Source of the DNA: Homalodisca vitripennis
Taxonomy: Eukaryota; Arthropoda; Insecta; Hemiptera; Cicadellidae
Assembly: GCF_021130785.1 (NCBI RefSeq)
Contig: NC_060208.1
Coordinates: forward strand, 55,269,001 to 55,333,000
Reading direction: 5' to 3'
DNA: 64,000 nt
The notes under the pieces are model-generated. The model did not search any database, was not told the DNA's origin, and worked only from the letters and a program-made list of their open reading frames with translations. Position 1 is the stretch's first letter. Every line of letters begins with the position of its first letter. This document shows, one piece after another, positions 1 through 11,904 of this stretch. The position numbers and the translations under genes were made by a program.

Positions 1-2639
1 TATTTTAGTTGAAGAGCTTTATCGAAAATGCATAAAGGATTTTCATAGAGATCAGGTTATTCGTACGATTTGTCCTACATAAGTCCTACATAACCAACAG
101 ATTAAAAGAAGTGAGAACAAGTTGTAAATAGTACTGTAACTTATAACAGTCCGTAGAATATGGCGGTATCGATTCCTAGTAATTTACAATTAGTAATGAC
201 AATTGTATTTTCAACGTTTAAGTAGTTGAATGATATTTATAGTCCTATAGCAGACAGCAATTTGCATTGTATAAACACGCAACCTAGTTTTTCGTAAAAT
301 CTATAGTGATGTTCCCTTTGTCAACCGCGATAGTTTTTGTGGACGTCGAAATGGGAGGGTATCAAAAGGGTATCGAACAACGGTTTCCTTAGAACTCAAT
401 TTATTAGCTTGGCACACTTAAAACCATGGAAAATGACAACTCAGTCTCTATTCACTAGTCTAATGCTAATATAACTATTATTTGTGTTTGAAGGTTGGTT
501 TTAAGTGTGTCAGATTAAGTAAAATGTGATCTCAGTAAAATTGGTATGTTTGACCCATTCGCTACCATTCCATTTCTACACCCACCAAAATTAACGCCGC
601 TGACGATCGATTTCTTTCTTAGAGAAAATTACCTTACCGGTTTTACGCACAATCATGTTGTCTGCTTATACAATACAAATTAGCTCACGTTTACATTAAT
701 AATCGTGTAAGTTAAAACATTGTACGTTTTTTAAAGGTCAGAATTAAACAAGTAGTCGATTAGGGAAAAATATCACGGACACAGTCTTGCATTTGACAGG
801 ATTAAAACCAGCTGCAATGCCAAGGCTAATGGAACATTAGCGGCAGCGGAATCTCCCTCACTCTTGCTCATTGTTTAGTGACGGCGTTATCCCTGTCACC
901 CCCCTCCACCACATGTTGGCAGGATGCCAGAAAGTGCCTGCACCACACCACTGGTCGATTCCATAAGGACAGGTTTGAGTTAGGAGTTGGGGTAGGGGGT
1001 TGCGGGTTGGGGAAGGGTCGGGTTATACCTGACACTTCCATCTACCAGGTAACAGGTTTGTAATTTCTTATGTCCTGGCAACATTGCATTTTGTATTGAA
1101 TACATCGACTTGACACGTGACTATCGGTAACTTTCACATCGAGAGGAAAGAAGATGAACATCATACTGCAAATTATGATGAAACATTAACATCTAAATCA
1201 TTTAAAACTCTAAAAGGGGGTTTCTTACTCATAAAATCATGTACACTTCCATTGGTCTACTTTACTACTTATAAACCCCAATATGTTCCTAATGATTACA
1301 GTATGATACAAGAAACACGCGCCTAACTTTTAAATACGTAATGTAATCGATTTGCAATTGACAAAATATTCAGAAAAGATTAATCCCTAGATACAACAAA
1401 AAAACAATCCCCTTGCCTTCTTTTCTTAAAACCCGTTATCTGGACTGTTATTTAGCTAAAACGTGTAATAGAAAAGAAAATCACGTATTATCTGCAAAAG
1501 ATCTGATTCCAACACTGCAACAGATTAATTCCTCAGAACACACCATAAGGTTTTGAACGATTCATTTTTTTGGAAATCATTCAAATTGCATTATTTAAAC
1601 AAAAACCAAATTATGTTGAAAATTAATGTCCTTGTGATATGGATTGAATGTACCATTCGTACAGCATATAGAAATATACAGTATATATTTCTTATACTTA
1701 ATATTGAACTACTATCAGCCATTTTAAAGAGTATAATACTTACATTTGTAAAATTACTACTGGCTGTTAGCAACTTTGTTGAGTAAGATTCAATACATTT
1801 TGTTAACACAATAACAATAACTATTATTTCGATTTCTATTTTATTCCAATTTATAAATAAAAATTAACAATGTTAGTAATATTATTACTTAGAGATTATC
1901 CTAAAGACCCAAAGATGTTAAGCCAATTAGTAGCTGCTAACAAGCAGGATAACTGTACAATGAGGGTTAAATGAATTATGCCAGTAAACAAATGAGGCGA
2001 CCAGGTAATTTCCATTCATTTTCATTAAATCGCTAACCTCGGACACTTCTTTTATTTTAACAATGATGAAACTAATAATGAATTAATTACTTTAAAACTA
2101 AATCCAATGAAAACAATCTGCATTGTTTTAATAACTTCTCTTTTCTAGCAATTAAGGAAAACTAATGTATTCTAATTTTTTTTAGATAAACTTTCTTCAG
2201 GTCAAAATAATAATATGCTACATAATAATAAGCTACATAACCATCGGTCTTTGGAGTTTCATTATACCTGTTCGTGTTTTAATGTTCTTAAACTGTCCAA
2301 GTTTACACTGTTGTGATTCAGCATGCATATTATTAGTCTCTTATACTTAAATTTGATACTAAAACATGACAAATTACCAATTTAAAATAATGGTCATCAC
2401 ACAAAGTTTTTGATATTTTATTAAATTAAACCGATTTAAGAGCATATCTAAAACTCTAGAAAAGGAATCAAATTTTTATGTCTCGGAAGAAAAATAAACT
2501 GAGAAAATCCATTCATGTTTTAATGTAATATACTCATATATACGATAAACATGATGGAAACGTATTGAAACGTTAGTATAAAAGTAAAAAAAATAATTTA
2601 CTGTCATTTATTAATGACCCTACAGGACCTTGAAAATCA
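1..2639. other. No gene recognised
   Basis: AT-rich DNA with only short chance ORFs. A GC-richer patch near 880-1060 (C-runs, then G-runs) stands out in composition, but has no recognisable protein. Confidence 0.5.
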
Positions 2640-3365
2640 TATCGTTGTCTGTCCGTCTGTGCGATAACGTTTGACAGAAAAGTCCAAGACATTCTATACC
2701 TGTACTTGATAATTAGGTTTCTCTTGGTCCAAGAAAGAACTCTATCAATTTTGGAATCAAAAGGTAAAAGGGCTGTCTGTCCGTCTGTATGTCCTTATGT
2801 GCTATAACTCTAATAGATATATTGAACACATTTGAAACTAGGTACATAGTCTCATCTTGGTCCAAGAAAGAACTCTATCGATTTTGGAAACAAAAGGTAA
2901 AAGCGGCAGTCCGTCTGTATGTCCTTATGTGCTATAACTCTGATAGACATATTGAACACATTTGAAACTAGGTACATAGTCTCATCTTGGTGAAAGAACT
3001 CTATCGATTTTGGAAACAAAAGGTAAAGCGGCAGTCCGGTATGTCCTCATGTGCAATAACTCTGATAGACTCTTGGATCTCATCTTAGTAGATCAATTTT
3101 GGAACTGTGCTATAACTCTGATAGACCACATTTGAAACTAGGTACATAGTCTCATCTTGGTCCAAGAAAGAACTCTATCAATTTTGGAATCAAAAGGTAA
3201 AAGGGCTGTCTGTCCGTCTGTATGTCCTTATGTGCTATAACTCTGATAGACGTATTGAACACATTTGAAACTTGGTACATAGTCTCATCTTGGTCCAAGA
3301 AAGAACTCTATAGATTTTAGATTAAAAAGGTTAATGAGCTGTCCGTCCATGCAATAACTCTATCG
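2640..3365. repeat. Degenerate tandem repeat, about 130-bp units
   Basis: Five to six imperfect units share the phrases CTGTCCGTCTGTATGTCCTT, GTGCTATAACTCTGATAGAC, GAACACATTTGAAACTAGG and CCAAGAAAGAACTCTATCG. Copies of the last phrase start near 2728, 2861, 2990, 3161 and 3295. Some units have internal deletions (around 3060-3120). A single diverged piece of the same unit occurs at 35575-35655 inside SNX8 intron 3. Confidence 0.85.
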
Positions 3366-4200
3366 TTATGACCTGCTGGATATATACGTAATTTTAACAA
3401 AAAAAATTATGCAATAAACAAATTTAATTTTCTTGCAATAGAATTTGTTGTAATGAATTTTTAATTTTCTTGCTGTCAATGGCGTATTTAGATGGGGGTT
3501 TGGCAGTTATAACACCTCCCTCCATTGATACAAGAACGAGTATTTAATCTTTGTTTATACTCATAGTCGAACTATTTAACACAGTCCAGTTTTATTTGAT
3601 ATTGCAACTATAACAGCAGATAGGCGGTATATATCACATGACTTGTGCCTGATTTTTTTTACAGAAAAACAAGTCTATCTACAACTCGTAGACCGTAGGG
3701 AGTTTATAAAACGTCTCTTTTACTGGCACTCTCTCCGTGCTTTGTGCGAAGGAGTCAGGGAGTAATGGCAATGAACGTCTACTGGTCATCTCATGGATGT
3801 GTGATTAATAGTTCACTTGATCTTCATTGTTCTAAAAGCTTACGTTATGGACATTATCGTGTATCTTTGGTTGGAAAATATTATCTTTGGTTGACAAGTT
3901 CCGATAGTGGCAGTACAGTAGCACATTGCTGTTTGTACTATTTTACAATATTTTCTTTCTTAAAAATTATCAAATTTCACTGACTGTTAATCTTTTCAGT
4001 ATCATTTGTACCCAAATGTACCCTTGTATTAATTCCTCATTATAATACGGAAAGTGCTGGTGGTTCAGAAAACTGACAATAAGCCTGTATACCAGTGTCG
4101 ATCCTGTACTACAAACTGTCTTGAAGAGAAAATAATTGATAATACATTCGGCACCAATTGTTGAATAAACCACTCCACTTGACCTTTATATCGGTTTCTC
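3366..4200. other. No gene recognised
   Basis: AT-rich intergenic sequence with no coding signal I can support. Only short chance ORFs are present. Confidence 0.45.
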
Positions 4201-4204
4201 ATTA

Positions 4205-4930
4205 CAGCACACAAGTGGTGGTTGGTCAGAAGACCCACAACAGGCAAGTTGGCTTCCTACAATAATTGTTGTCCATGTACTTACTATAAACTATTATATG
4301 TGGTGATTTTAAATTGTTACTAAATTTGCCACCATTTGTTACAGCAACAGCAGCACCACTTGATCCTTGTATCGGTTTCTTATTATAACACATAAGTAGT
4401 GGTGGGGCAGAAGACCCACAACAGGCAAGTTGGCTTCCTACAATAATTGTTGTCCATGTACTATAAACTATTATATGTGGTGATTTTAAATTGTTACTAA
4501 ATTTGCCACCATTTGTTACAGCAACAGCAGCACCACTTGATCCTTGTATCGGTTTCTTATTATAACACATAAGTAGAGGTGGGACAGAAAACCCACAACT
4601 GACAATATGGCTTCCACTATTGTCGTACTTTTACAACAATTCATCCAGTGAGGCTGATCTACTATTTTTATTATTTCCAGCACCAATTGTTAGTACCATT
4701 ATCATCATATCTTATCATAGTACATAAGTTGTGGTGGGGCAGAAGATCCCAATAGCAATATCTGTGGTTGAAATATTTTCTGCACTAATTTTTAGAACTT
4801 TACACTTACATCAGTATTGTAGCACACATTCAAGTGGTGGTGGGGCAGAAAATCTAAAATAGCAATATCTGTGGTTGAAATATTTTTGGCACTGACTCTT
4901 AGAACTTTACCCTTACATCAGTTTCTTCCA
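4205..4930. repeat. Direct repeat array, 177-181-bp units
   Basis: Two near-identical units (from about 4232 and 4412) contain GACCCACAACAGGCAAGTTGG, CTATTATATGTGGTGATTTT and CAGCAACAGCAGCACCACTT. A third partial unit begins near 4590. Further diverged units with AGCAATATCTGTGGTTGAAA lie at about 4750 and 4860. The minus-strand reading frame through the array is itself duplicated, which is a by-product of the repeat. Confidence 0.85.
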
Positions 4931-4939
4931 GGGATCTCC

Positions 4940-7110
4940 CTTTGGAATATGTACTTAGAAAGGAATGAAAATAAGACTCATGTATGATTGTAGCATATCA
5001 AATATTTGCGCTATTAGAAATTGTATGTTACAGTCATACATTATAAACAAATTGTTGTTTAAAATAAAACCTCTGACAAATCAGGACACTGCTTATGCTT
5101 ACATTGTGGCCTGAGCGAATCTAGATGAAGGTGGCGTGGACCGTTCACTGATAGGGTCACAATCCCACAATCAGGCCAAGTTGTTAAAGCTTTGTCCAGA
5201 GTTGCAGTATCAATTGGGTGACAAAAGGATGGATGGATCAGGCAATCTGCGAGGACATTGATATGCCTCCCATCGTCCCACTAATGGCACCATCGCCATG
5301 TAACTGGCTGGGAAACGTCACTTATGTTCATTGTGACAGTAAACATTTTGCTATAGCATACATTGAAAACATTTTTACTTTCACCAAGTACATTATATAG
5401 GTAATGACAAAAACATTGAATTTTTGTATTCAATAGAATTTTGTAAATAAATTATAAATAAAAGTTGGATCATAATACTGTTATCAACAATAATAAGTGA
5501 AAGCCTACAAGCACAAATATTGCATTAGTGTGTAAGAGCAACGCATTCCAAGAGATTGTTCCAAAATCTTGATAGAACTCTATCTTATTGATAACCTCCA
5601 CAAAAGAAAACAAGGTTACTTTTATATTCAAGCAAATATATAATGTTGATCTATATCACAAAATGCAAGAGTTCATTGTACATAAAATATTAATGGCTAA
5701 TGATGTATTTACTTGAAATGGATACAAAGAAACTGAAACATTTTTACAATAGGCTAACGGATGTGTGAAGGCTGTGACACATGCACACACTACAGATTTT
5801 AAGTTATGTACACTGATTACACAAACTTGAGACATGAAATAAATAGGTAGAATAACTTGAAATTATTGTAATGGTGTATTGGTAATGAACTAACAACATA
5901 TCTCAGAATATAATTTGATATCTACAATCTAGCAATCTGCTATCTAGTACTTGTACTACCATATCTATAATCCTGATTGAGCCTAATCTCAGTCTATATG
6001 CTGCCAAATGAAGAGTTAAACTAATTAGCACAATGAATAGCAAGTGAAGAGTTAAACTATTGAAGACTGCTATTTAAGTACATATTTTGCTATTTTATGG
6101 CTTTCAAAAAAAAACTTTATAAAATTGGTTTATAGAGAAATAGAGAACATAAATTTACTGTACAAATATTTCTTCAGGGTAATTCTTGCTTTAAAATCAG
6201 TACACTTATTGCAATAAAATCATGTTTAACCATTTACAGTACTATACAATAATGTATCTATGGCATTAGTTTATGGGGAAATTGTGCTTCTTATCTGTCA
6301 TTTCGAATTTTCATATCACAACGAACAAAATTATTTAATAATTATATCAATATTATGCTATCACAGTTTATTTTGAAGGGGGTTCAGAGAATTTAAAACA
6401 TTAACCTTAGCACTGCTTAAAATTTAACACAAACAATATTTGTTTAATAAAACATTCTAGAACATTCTGAAATCTGTTTCAAATATGAACGTTTTATATG
6501 TTTACAGTACTAATATTTGATTAGTTATTTATTTTATAGTAGACAAGACTTAATCTTAAAATCTGTATTTCAACTAGGAAACACTAAAAATAAATTTACT
6601 ATCTAGATATGCATTTTAATACAGAAAAACAAAGACCGTTAAATGCAAGTTAAATAAAAAATGTCTAAGAAAAAATACATAAAAAGTAAAAAAAGAATTA
6701 CTGAGAAAAAATTTCAAAATGCACACAATGTGTGAAGAACAACATGGAAGATAAATAATAAAGAGGTATCTGATAAAACACATAGATTAAATAACATACT
6801 GAATTATATAGGCCTAAACTGTTTTAAGCTCAGAAAAAAATCTGCCAGAAATTAAACATCTGTTCACTATACATCAATGATCCAATGATCAATAATTGTA
6901 GAGCCACTTTTATGCCAAAACAAATAACTATAACTTATTTAGAAATAATAACTTTAACTTGTAATAATAAATTCTCATTTGAATAGAATGGTATCCCAAT
7001 TCCTATTATAGAACAAGCACATCAACAATACTTTGCTTAACCACTGCTTAATATAATAAACTCATCTTTTCAGTAGATTTTCCTAACATTTTTTAAATCT
7101 CAAAAATAAT
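4940..7110. other. No gene recognised
   Basis: Strongly AT-rich, with only short chance ORFs and no clear repeat. No splice-bounded coding exon could be supported. Confidence 0.45.
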
Positions 7111-7114
7111 CCCT

Positions 7115-8100
7115 ATTTAAACAAGTCTAATCCCAAAGATTTTGTCAATTATAGATCCATTGCTTTAGTTAGTTCTTTTAAAAAAAAACCATTCGAGAGC
7201 ATCATGCATATACATTTACCAAGTTTCTTAAATAAAATAACATATTATACGGTAGAATCCGGATAGACGAAGGAAAAGTCGGTAGTGGATGCTGATGTTG
7301 AATTTGTGGAATCAGTGATTGACTCTATTGATACGAAAGAAAAATGTAACATGTGCATTTATGGATCTTTTGACAGTGCCTGAAAAGGCTATTTAAGATG
7401 GATGTTAGAGACAATGCTTTACATTGGTTCTAGAACTGAAATAAAACCGTACATAGAAATTAATGTCCTGTATATGAACGTAGCACTTTTTTCAGTAACT
7501 TAGAACCTCTTTATTCTGTCCTCTGTGGCCCATGAGGACAGATATAATAACCTTTAAAACAAGATTGGCCTCTTTAAATATATAAAAGAAATATCTTAAT
7601 ATTAAATAACAATTGAAACAACTAAGTACCTTTAGAGTTCTTAAAGGTTCAATATTGGGTCCTCTATTATTTTTAGTTTAATTGGCAAGTCTGTCACAAA
7701 TAATTGAGTTCCCCACAAAACTATATTTGTATGAAAAAGACATCAATTTAAATTATTAGTAGGCATATAAATGATATTGAAAATATATTATATATCATCA
7801 TCACAAAACTTTCAGAGTATTCAAATTGCTACAATTTCCTTATTAAGCTCAAAAAACTGCGCTCTAATAAAAAAATTCTAAAAAGTATACAAATAATAAA
7901 TGACAAATATATGTATGGATGGTCATACAGTAAAACAGATCAATAAAATCTAGTTTCTAGGATTGAACATAATAAATTCATCAAATACATAATATTGAAA
8001 TTTAAATATAATTCCAAATTTGGATAAAAACTAACCATAATACAAGACAAAAATATCAGCCTTACTTGAAAATCATAAGTCGACTCTGTTTAAAAATAAA
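7115..8100 (+). mobile_element. Degenerate LINE reverse transcriptase fragment
   Basis: Frame-broken RT pieces in order: NPKDFVNYRSIALVSSFKKK and FESIMHIHLPSFLNK (RT fingers), VESVIDSIDTKEKCNMCIFMDL (palm motif A region, Asp retained), then VLKGSILGPLLFLV followed by YEKDINL in place of the YADD box. Stops and frameshifts show it is long dead. The SILGPLLF and DINL wording is close to the minus-strand LINE at 42.7-44.6 kb. Confidence 0.7.
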
Positions 8101-8134
8101 CCTTCCTATGCCGAATTAAGATATTTAATAGTTT

Positions 8135-8138
<4 letters not shown>

Positions 8139-8219
<81 letters not shown>
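8139..8219. repeat. (AT)n / (ATAC)n microsatellite
   Basis: Alternating AT tract with an internal run of ATAC repeats (about 8166-8190), then AT again. It sits about 80 bp upstream of a tRNA-like sequence; a second AT tract lies at 8445-8467 on the other side. Confidence 0.95.
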
Positions 8220-8222
<3 letters not shown>

Positions 8223-8303
8223 GATCATATGTTAGTTTGCTTATTTAAACGCATATGTGACAGATACGGCCATATACAAAATAATTGACTCGCAAAAAGT
8301 GAG

Positions 8304-8375
8304 CACTCTGTGGTGTAATGGTAGCACATTCAACCGGCAAGTGAGAGATCCGGGTTCGACTCCCGGCGGAGCAAG
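8304..8375 (+). tRNA. tRNA-like sequence (probable SINE head or pseudo-tRNA)
   Basis: It has a box A-like TGGTGTAATGG, a perfect box B GGTTCGACTCC and a perfect 5-bp T stem (CCGGG/CCCGG). The spacing matches a glycine-type tRNA. The implied anticodon loop CCGGCAA would give GGC, but position 33 is C rather than T, the anticodon stem has a mismatch, and the 5' acceptor strand pairs poorly with CGGAGC unless two bases are bulged. No CCA is encoded. I read it as tRNA-derived rather than a working gene. Confidence 0.45.
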
Positions 8376-8436
8376 TACTTTTTGTGATTCAATGTTTATT
8401 GAAATTAAATAAGGCTATTGCCATTTATACAATTTA

Positions 8437-8444
<8 letters not shown>

Positions 8445-8467
<23 letters not shown>
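8445..8467. repeat. (AT)n microsatellite
   Basis: GTGT followed by uninterrupted TA repeats, downstream of the tRNA-like sequence. Confidence 0.9.
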
Positions 8468-8468
<1 letters not shown>

Positions 8469-8469
8469 A

Positions 8470-9540
8470 ATATTAATAGCATTAAAAAGATTTGTTTATC
8501 AAAAATAAAGGTTGAAACATTTTCTTTTACAAATACAGTTGTATAATAATGATGAATAGTTTTTATATACGCTACTTTTAAAGCTCATTGAATAATTATA
8601 TAGTAAGTAAATTTATGACACAATTCTGTTCAAAATAATGAATACAGAAGTTTCATATTCTGATTTTGTAGTTAAAGAAATGGTCCTTACCTTCTGACAA
8701 TCAAATTACTCACATAAAAAATTAGATGCTGTAAAATTAATGTATACTATGTAAGAGCTCAATCAAATATAAATACTTTCAAACTAAAAATAATGAAACT
8801 AACTAAAAATTGTATAAAGAGGTAGTTTTGGGTGAATTGCAAGTTAAAGAAAATAATATTTAATAATGTCAATGTTTTCTACACAAAACAGAGAAATGAC
8901 AATTGCTCCTATCGGGAAAACATAATAGTAATTCAGATGTTGAATTAGAAGGAATTAAAATTTAATACTATTTTCAGCTTTTGAATCAGAAATATAAATA
9001 ATATGTAGTCTATTAATGGTACACAATCAAACAATTTTACTAAATAATAAACTTTTGGAAATTAATAAATTGAAATAATTTATGTAATACAGTTATTTTT
9101 GTGTGTCAATATTTTACCATAATAGCTTCAGACTTAGTCCTTGAAACACAATATTTCCACATTAATATGTTACAATAATTATGTAAGTTGGTCTGTTACA
9201 GCTATGTTCAGCATTTTCTCCCAAAGAAAACAGCTTTCCAACTTTACATACTTAACTTTAGACAGAAAAAGAATACTATAATATGACTCTTCAGGTCTTC
9301 GATCCAATACACCTAACAATTTGATATGACCACTTAACAATTTTATAGGACCCAGAAGAAAACTGAGATATAACCTCCCAATTAATTTGATAAGAACCTA
9401 CACTGTTCCATACAACCATCTAACAGTTTGGTACAAACAACATAACATTTTTAAGATTACCATACAGTTTCATACAATCCTCAAATAATATGGGCAAACA
9501 ATTTCAGATCAGCTCTAAATAAATTCGCATTAAAAACAAA
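8470..9540. other. No gene recognised
   Basis: AT-rich DNA. The end nearest 9540 may include a more decayed 5' part of the LINE that follows. Confidence 0.4.
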
Positions 9541-9544
9541 ACTT

Positions 9545-11900
9545 ATGTCGTCACTGCTTGAACCAAAACCATTATTTGCATACAAAATCAACATCAATAG
9601 TCTTAAATATAACAAATTCAATACTAAGTTGACGGAAAACTCTTGTTATACATAACATCACAAGCCTAAAACTCCCAGCTACTAGAGTAACCCACACTTC
9701 ATCCACTTCCATTGACTGCATCTTTACAAATCTGCCTCCTGACAATGTCAAAGTGATTATCCTAGAAACAGGCATATAAGATCATAAGGCCAATTTTGCA
9801 CAATAGACATTACAAAGAACAAAACATAACATTTTATAAAACTAGGAAGACAAATGAATAAAAAATCACTAGAGGAGCTGAAAACCAGTCTATCAAACCA
9901 TGACTGGAAGAGCCTATTCTTCAGAGACAGTAAACAAATCCTACAGTGCTTTCTTGCACATCCCGACAATGGAACTTAACGTTTCATGCCCTGTCAAGAA
10001 AATTAAGCAAACAACTAAAAGCAAAGTGCCAAAGTTAACAAACAGAAGATAATTGGAGTTAAAACAATATTATCTCAGCTCTCTACATAGGTATGAGCTA
10101 ACTGGACAAATTGAGGACAAAATCATTATGACCTCAACCAGAAACAAGCTAGGCAAGTAGAAGCAATCCAACAAATAACCCAGCCGGACAACAAGTCGAG
10201 AGCAGTTTGGCAGATAATAAACTAAGAAAGGACAACAAACAGAGACAAAAATTGAAGTTTAGCCTAAGAAACTAGTGACAGCAGGCACAGAACTAAACAG
10301 ACCTAATGAAATCCTGAAGAATTTAATAAATACTTTGCGAGTATAGCTGAAAAACACTTTACAAGCTAATAAACAATAGATCAAAAGTAAAGTATTACTA
10401 ATAAGCCATCCACAGTAAAACAAAATCTGACCTTCTCTCCAACAAACGAAAAATAAGTTAGCGATTGAGAAGTTAGAAGTTTGGCACCAATGACTATCAT
10501 AAACAGGTCTCAAAAAACAGGGATTTTTCCTTCTGCTCTTAAAGAAGTCAAAGTGTGCCCAAAGTTAAAAAAAGGGGGATAAAACTGAGGTCAGAACTAC
10601 CACCCCATTTCAATTATTCCTACATTTTCAAAAATACTAGAAAGAATTGTACTAAAGAGACTTCCAGCTAATATAATGGAACTAAACCTTATAACCAACA
10701 GCCAGCATGGACTTATCAAGGGGAGGTCGACTACCACAGCCATGACAGATATTGTAGAGTCTATTATAGATTATCTTGAGGACAGAAAGTTTACAACAGC
10801 CTACTCAAAGGCATTTGACTGCATAGGTCATAAGATAATCCTAGACAAACTTGAAGGGCTGGGAATAACAGGCACTGGTTTGAAAGTTATCTTACAGGAC
10901 GAAGTCAACTGGTAAAGCTGTGCCACACACCAGTGGAGTAAGTCAAACGGTCAGGTCTAAACCACAACCAATGACAAGGGAAGTCCCTTAGGGATCTGTG
11001 GTTGGCCCTGTCTTGTTTACTCTTTTGACTAATGACTTGCCTGACTATGTAAAAAACTTCGGCTTAGTAGTTATGTTTACAGACGACACCACCCTCTTGG
11101 TTCATAGTAAAACAGTGGAAGATCTTAAGGGCTAAATATGACCATTACTGCTCTTCGAACGACTTTGCCGAAAACCCCTCCAAGACGAAACAAATTACAT
11201 TTGGAAGAAGAAGAAGGGAACAGTCCCTACGTTGTCTAACATAAATAGTGAAGAGGAATCTAAGCTTCTGGGACTAATTTTAGATTCCCCACTAAAATTA
11301 GTTGAACTCCAGGACTAAATTTACCTGGAATCCACATATTGACATCCTTTTTAAAAAGTTAAACACTGCCACTTAGATAGTAAAAAGAATAAAAAGTGTT
11401 AGCAGCACAGAAACAGCAAACATCGCATACCACGCTCTTATGGAGACCCGCTTGATGTAAGGAGTTATTGTGTGGGGCAGTACATCGGCAACAAACCTGA
11501 ACCGAGTGTTGAAAATACAAAGATTGGCTGTAAGATCTCTACCAATCTAGATTCCTGGGATAGCTACAGACAAGCTTTTAAATTACTGAAAATAAAGACT
11601 ATCACGGGAGTATATATCCAAGAACTCATACTACATGTGGATAAGCTTGGACTCCCAATGCAACCCTACTACATGGCTACAATACCCAGAAAGTGTATTC
11701 AATACCACCAGTCTGACATCAAACTGCTCTCCACAATAAGAAACCCTCAACAATGGGAGGACGACTCTACAATCAACATCCAGCTCATTTCAAATATCTA
11801 ACTGGGAAGGCACTGAAGAGGACACTTGATTTGTGACTGACAGAACACCCGGTCTACATTGTCCAAGAATTCTATGAAGAAATAAATGACAATAATGTAT
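9545..11900 (+). mobile_element. Degenerate CR1/Jockey-group LINE (EN and RT)
   Basis: Reading + strand: the endonuclease end (TRVTHTSSTSIDCIFTNLPP, VKVIILETGI, then a DHKA echo of the SDH motif) near 9680-9800; FNKYFASIAE-type linker near 10320; RT with FSKILERIVLKRL, ITNSQHGLIKGRSTTTA, YSKAFDCIGHKIILDKLEGLG (about 10630-10870); GPVLFTLLTNDL and a FTDDTTLL catalytic box (motif Asp pair kept) near 11005-11100; then the C-terminal region with NKPEPSVE and AYHALMETRL-like text. Many stops. Same family as the copy in SNX8 intron 1. Confidence 0.8.
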
Positions 11901-11904
11901 TTAT

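Noticed and set aside
4226..4570. 114-codon minus-strand ORF with an internally duplicated protein
   Set aside because: The duplication is simply the 177-bp DNA repeat read in frame; no domain, and further units break the frame.
10259..10513. Minus-strand 84-codon ORF
   Set aside because: Antisense of the linker and early RT part of the plus-strand LINE.
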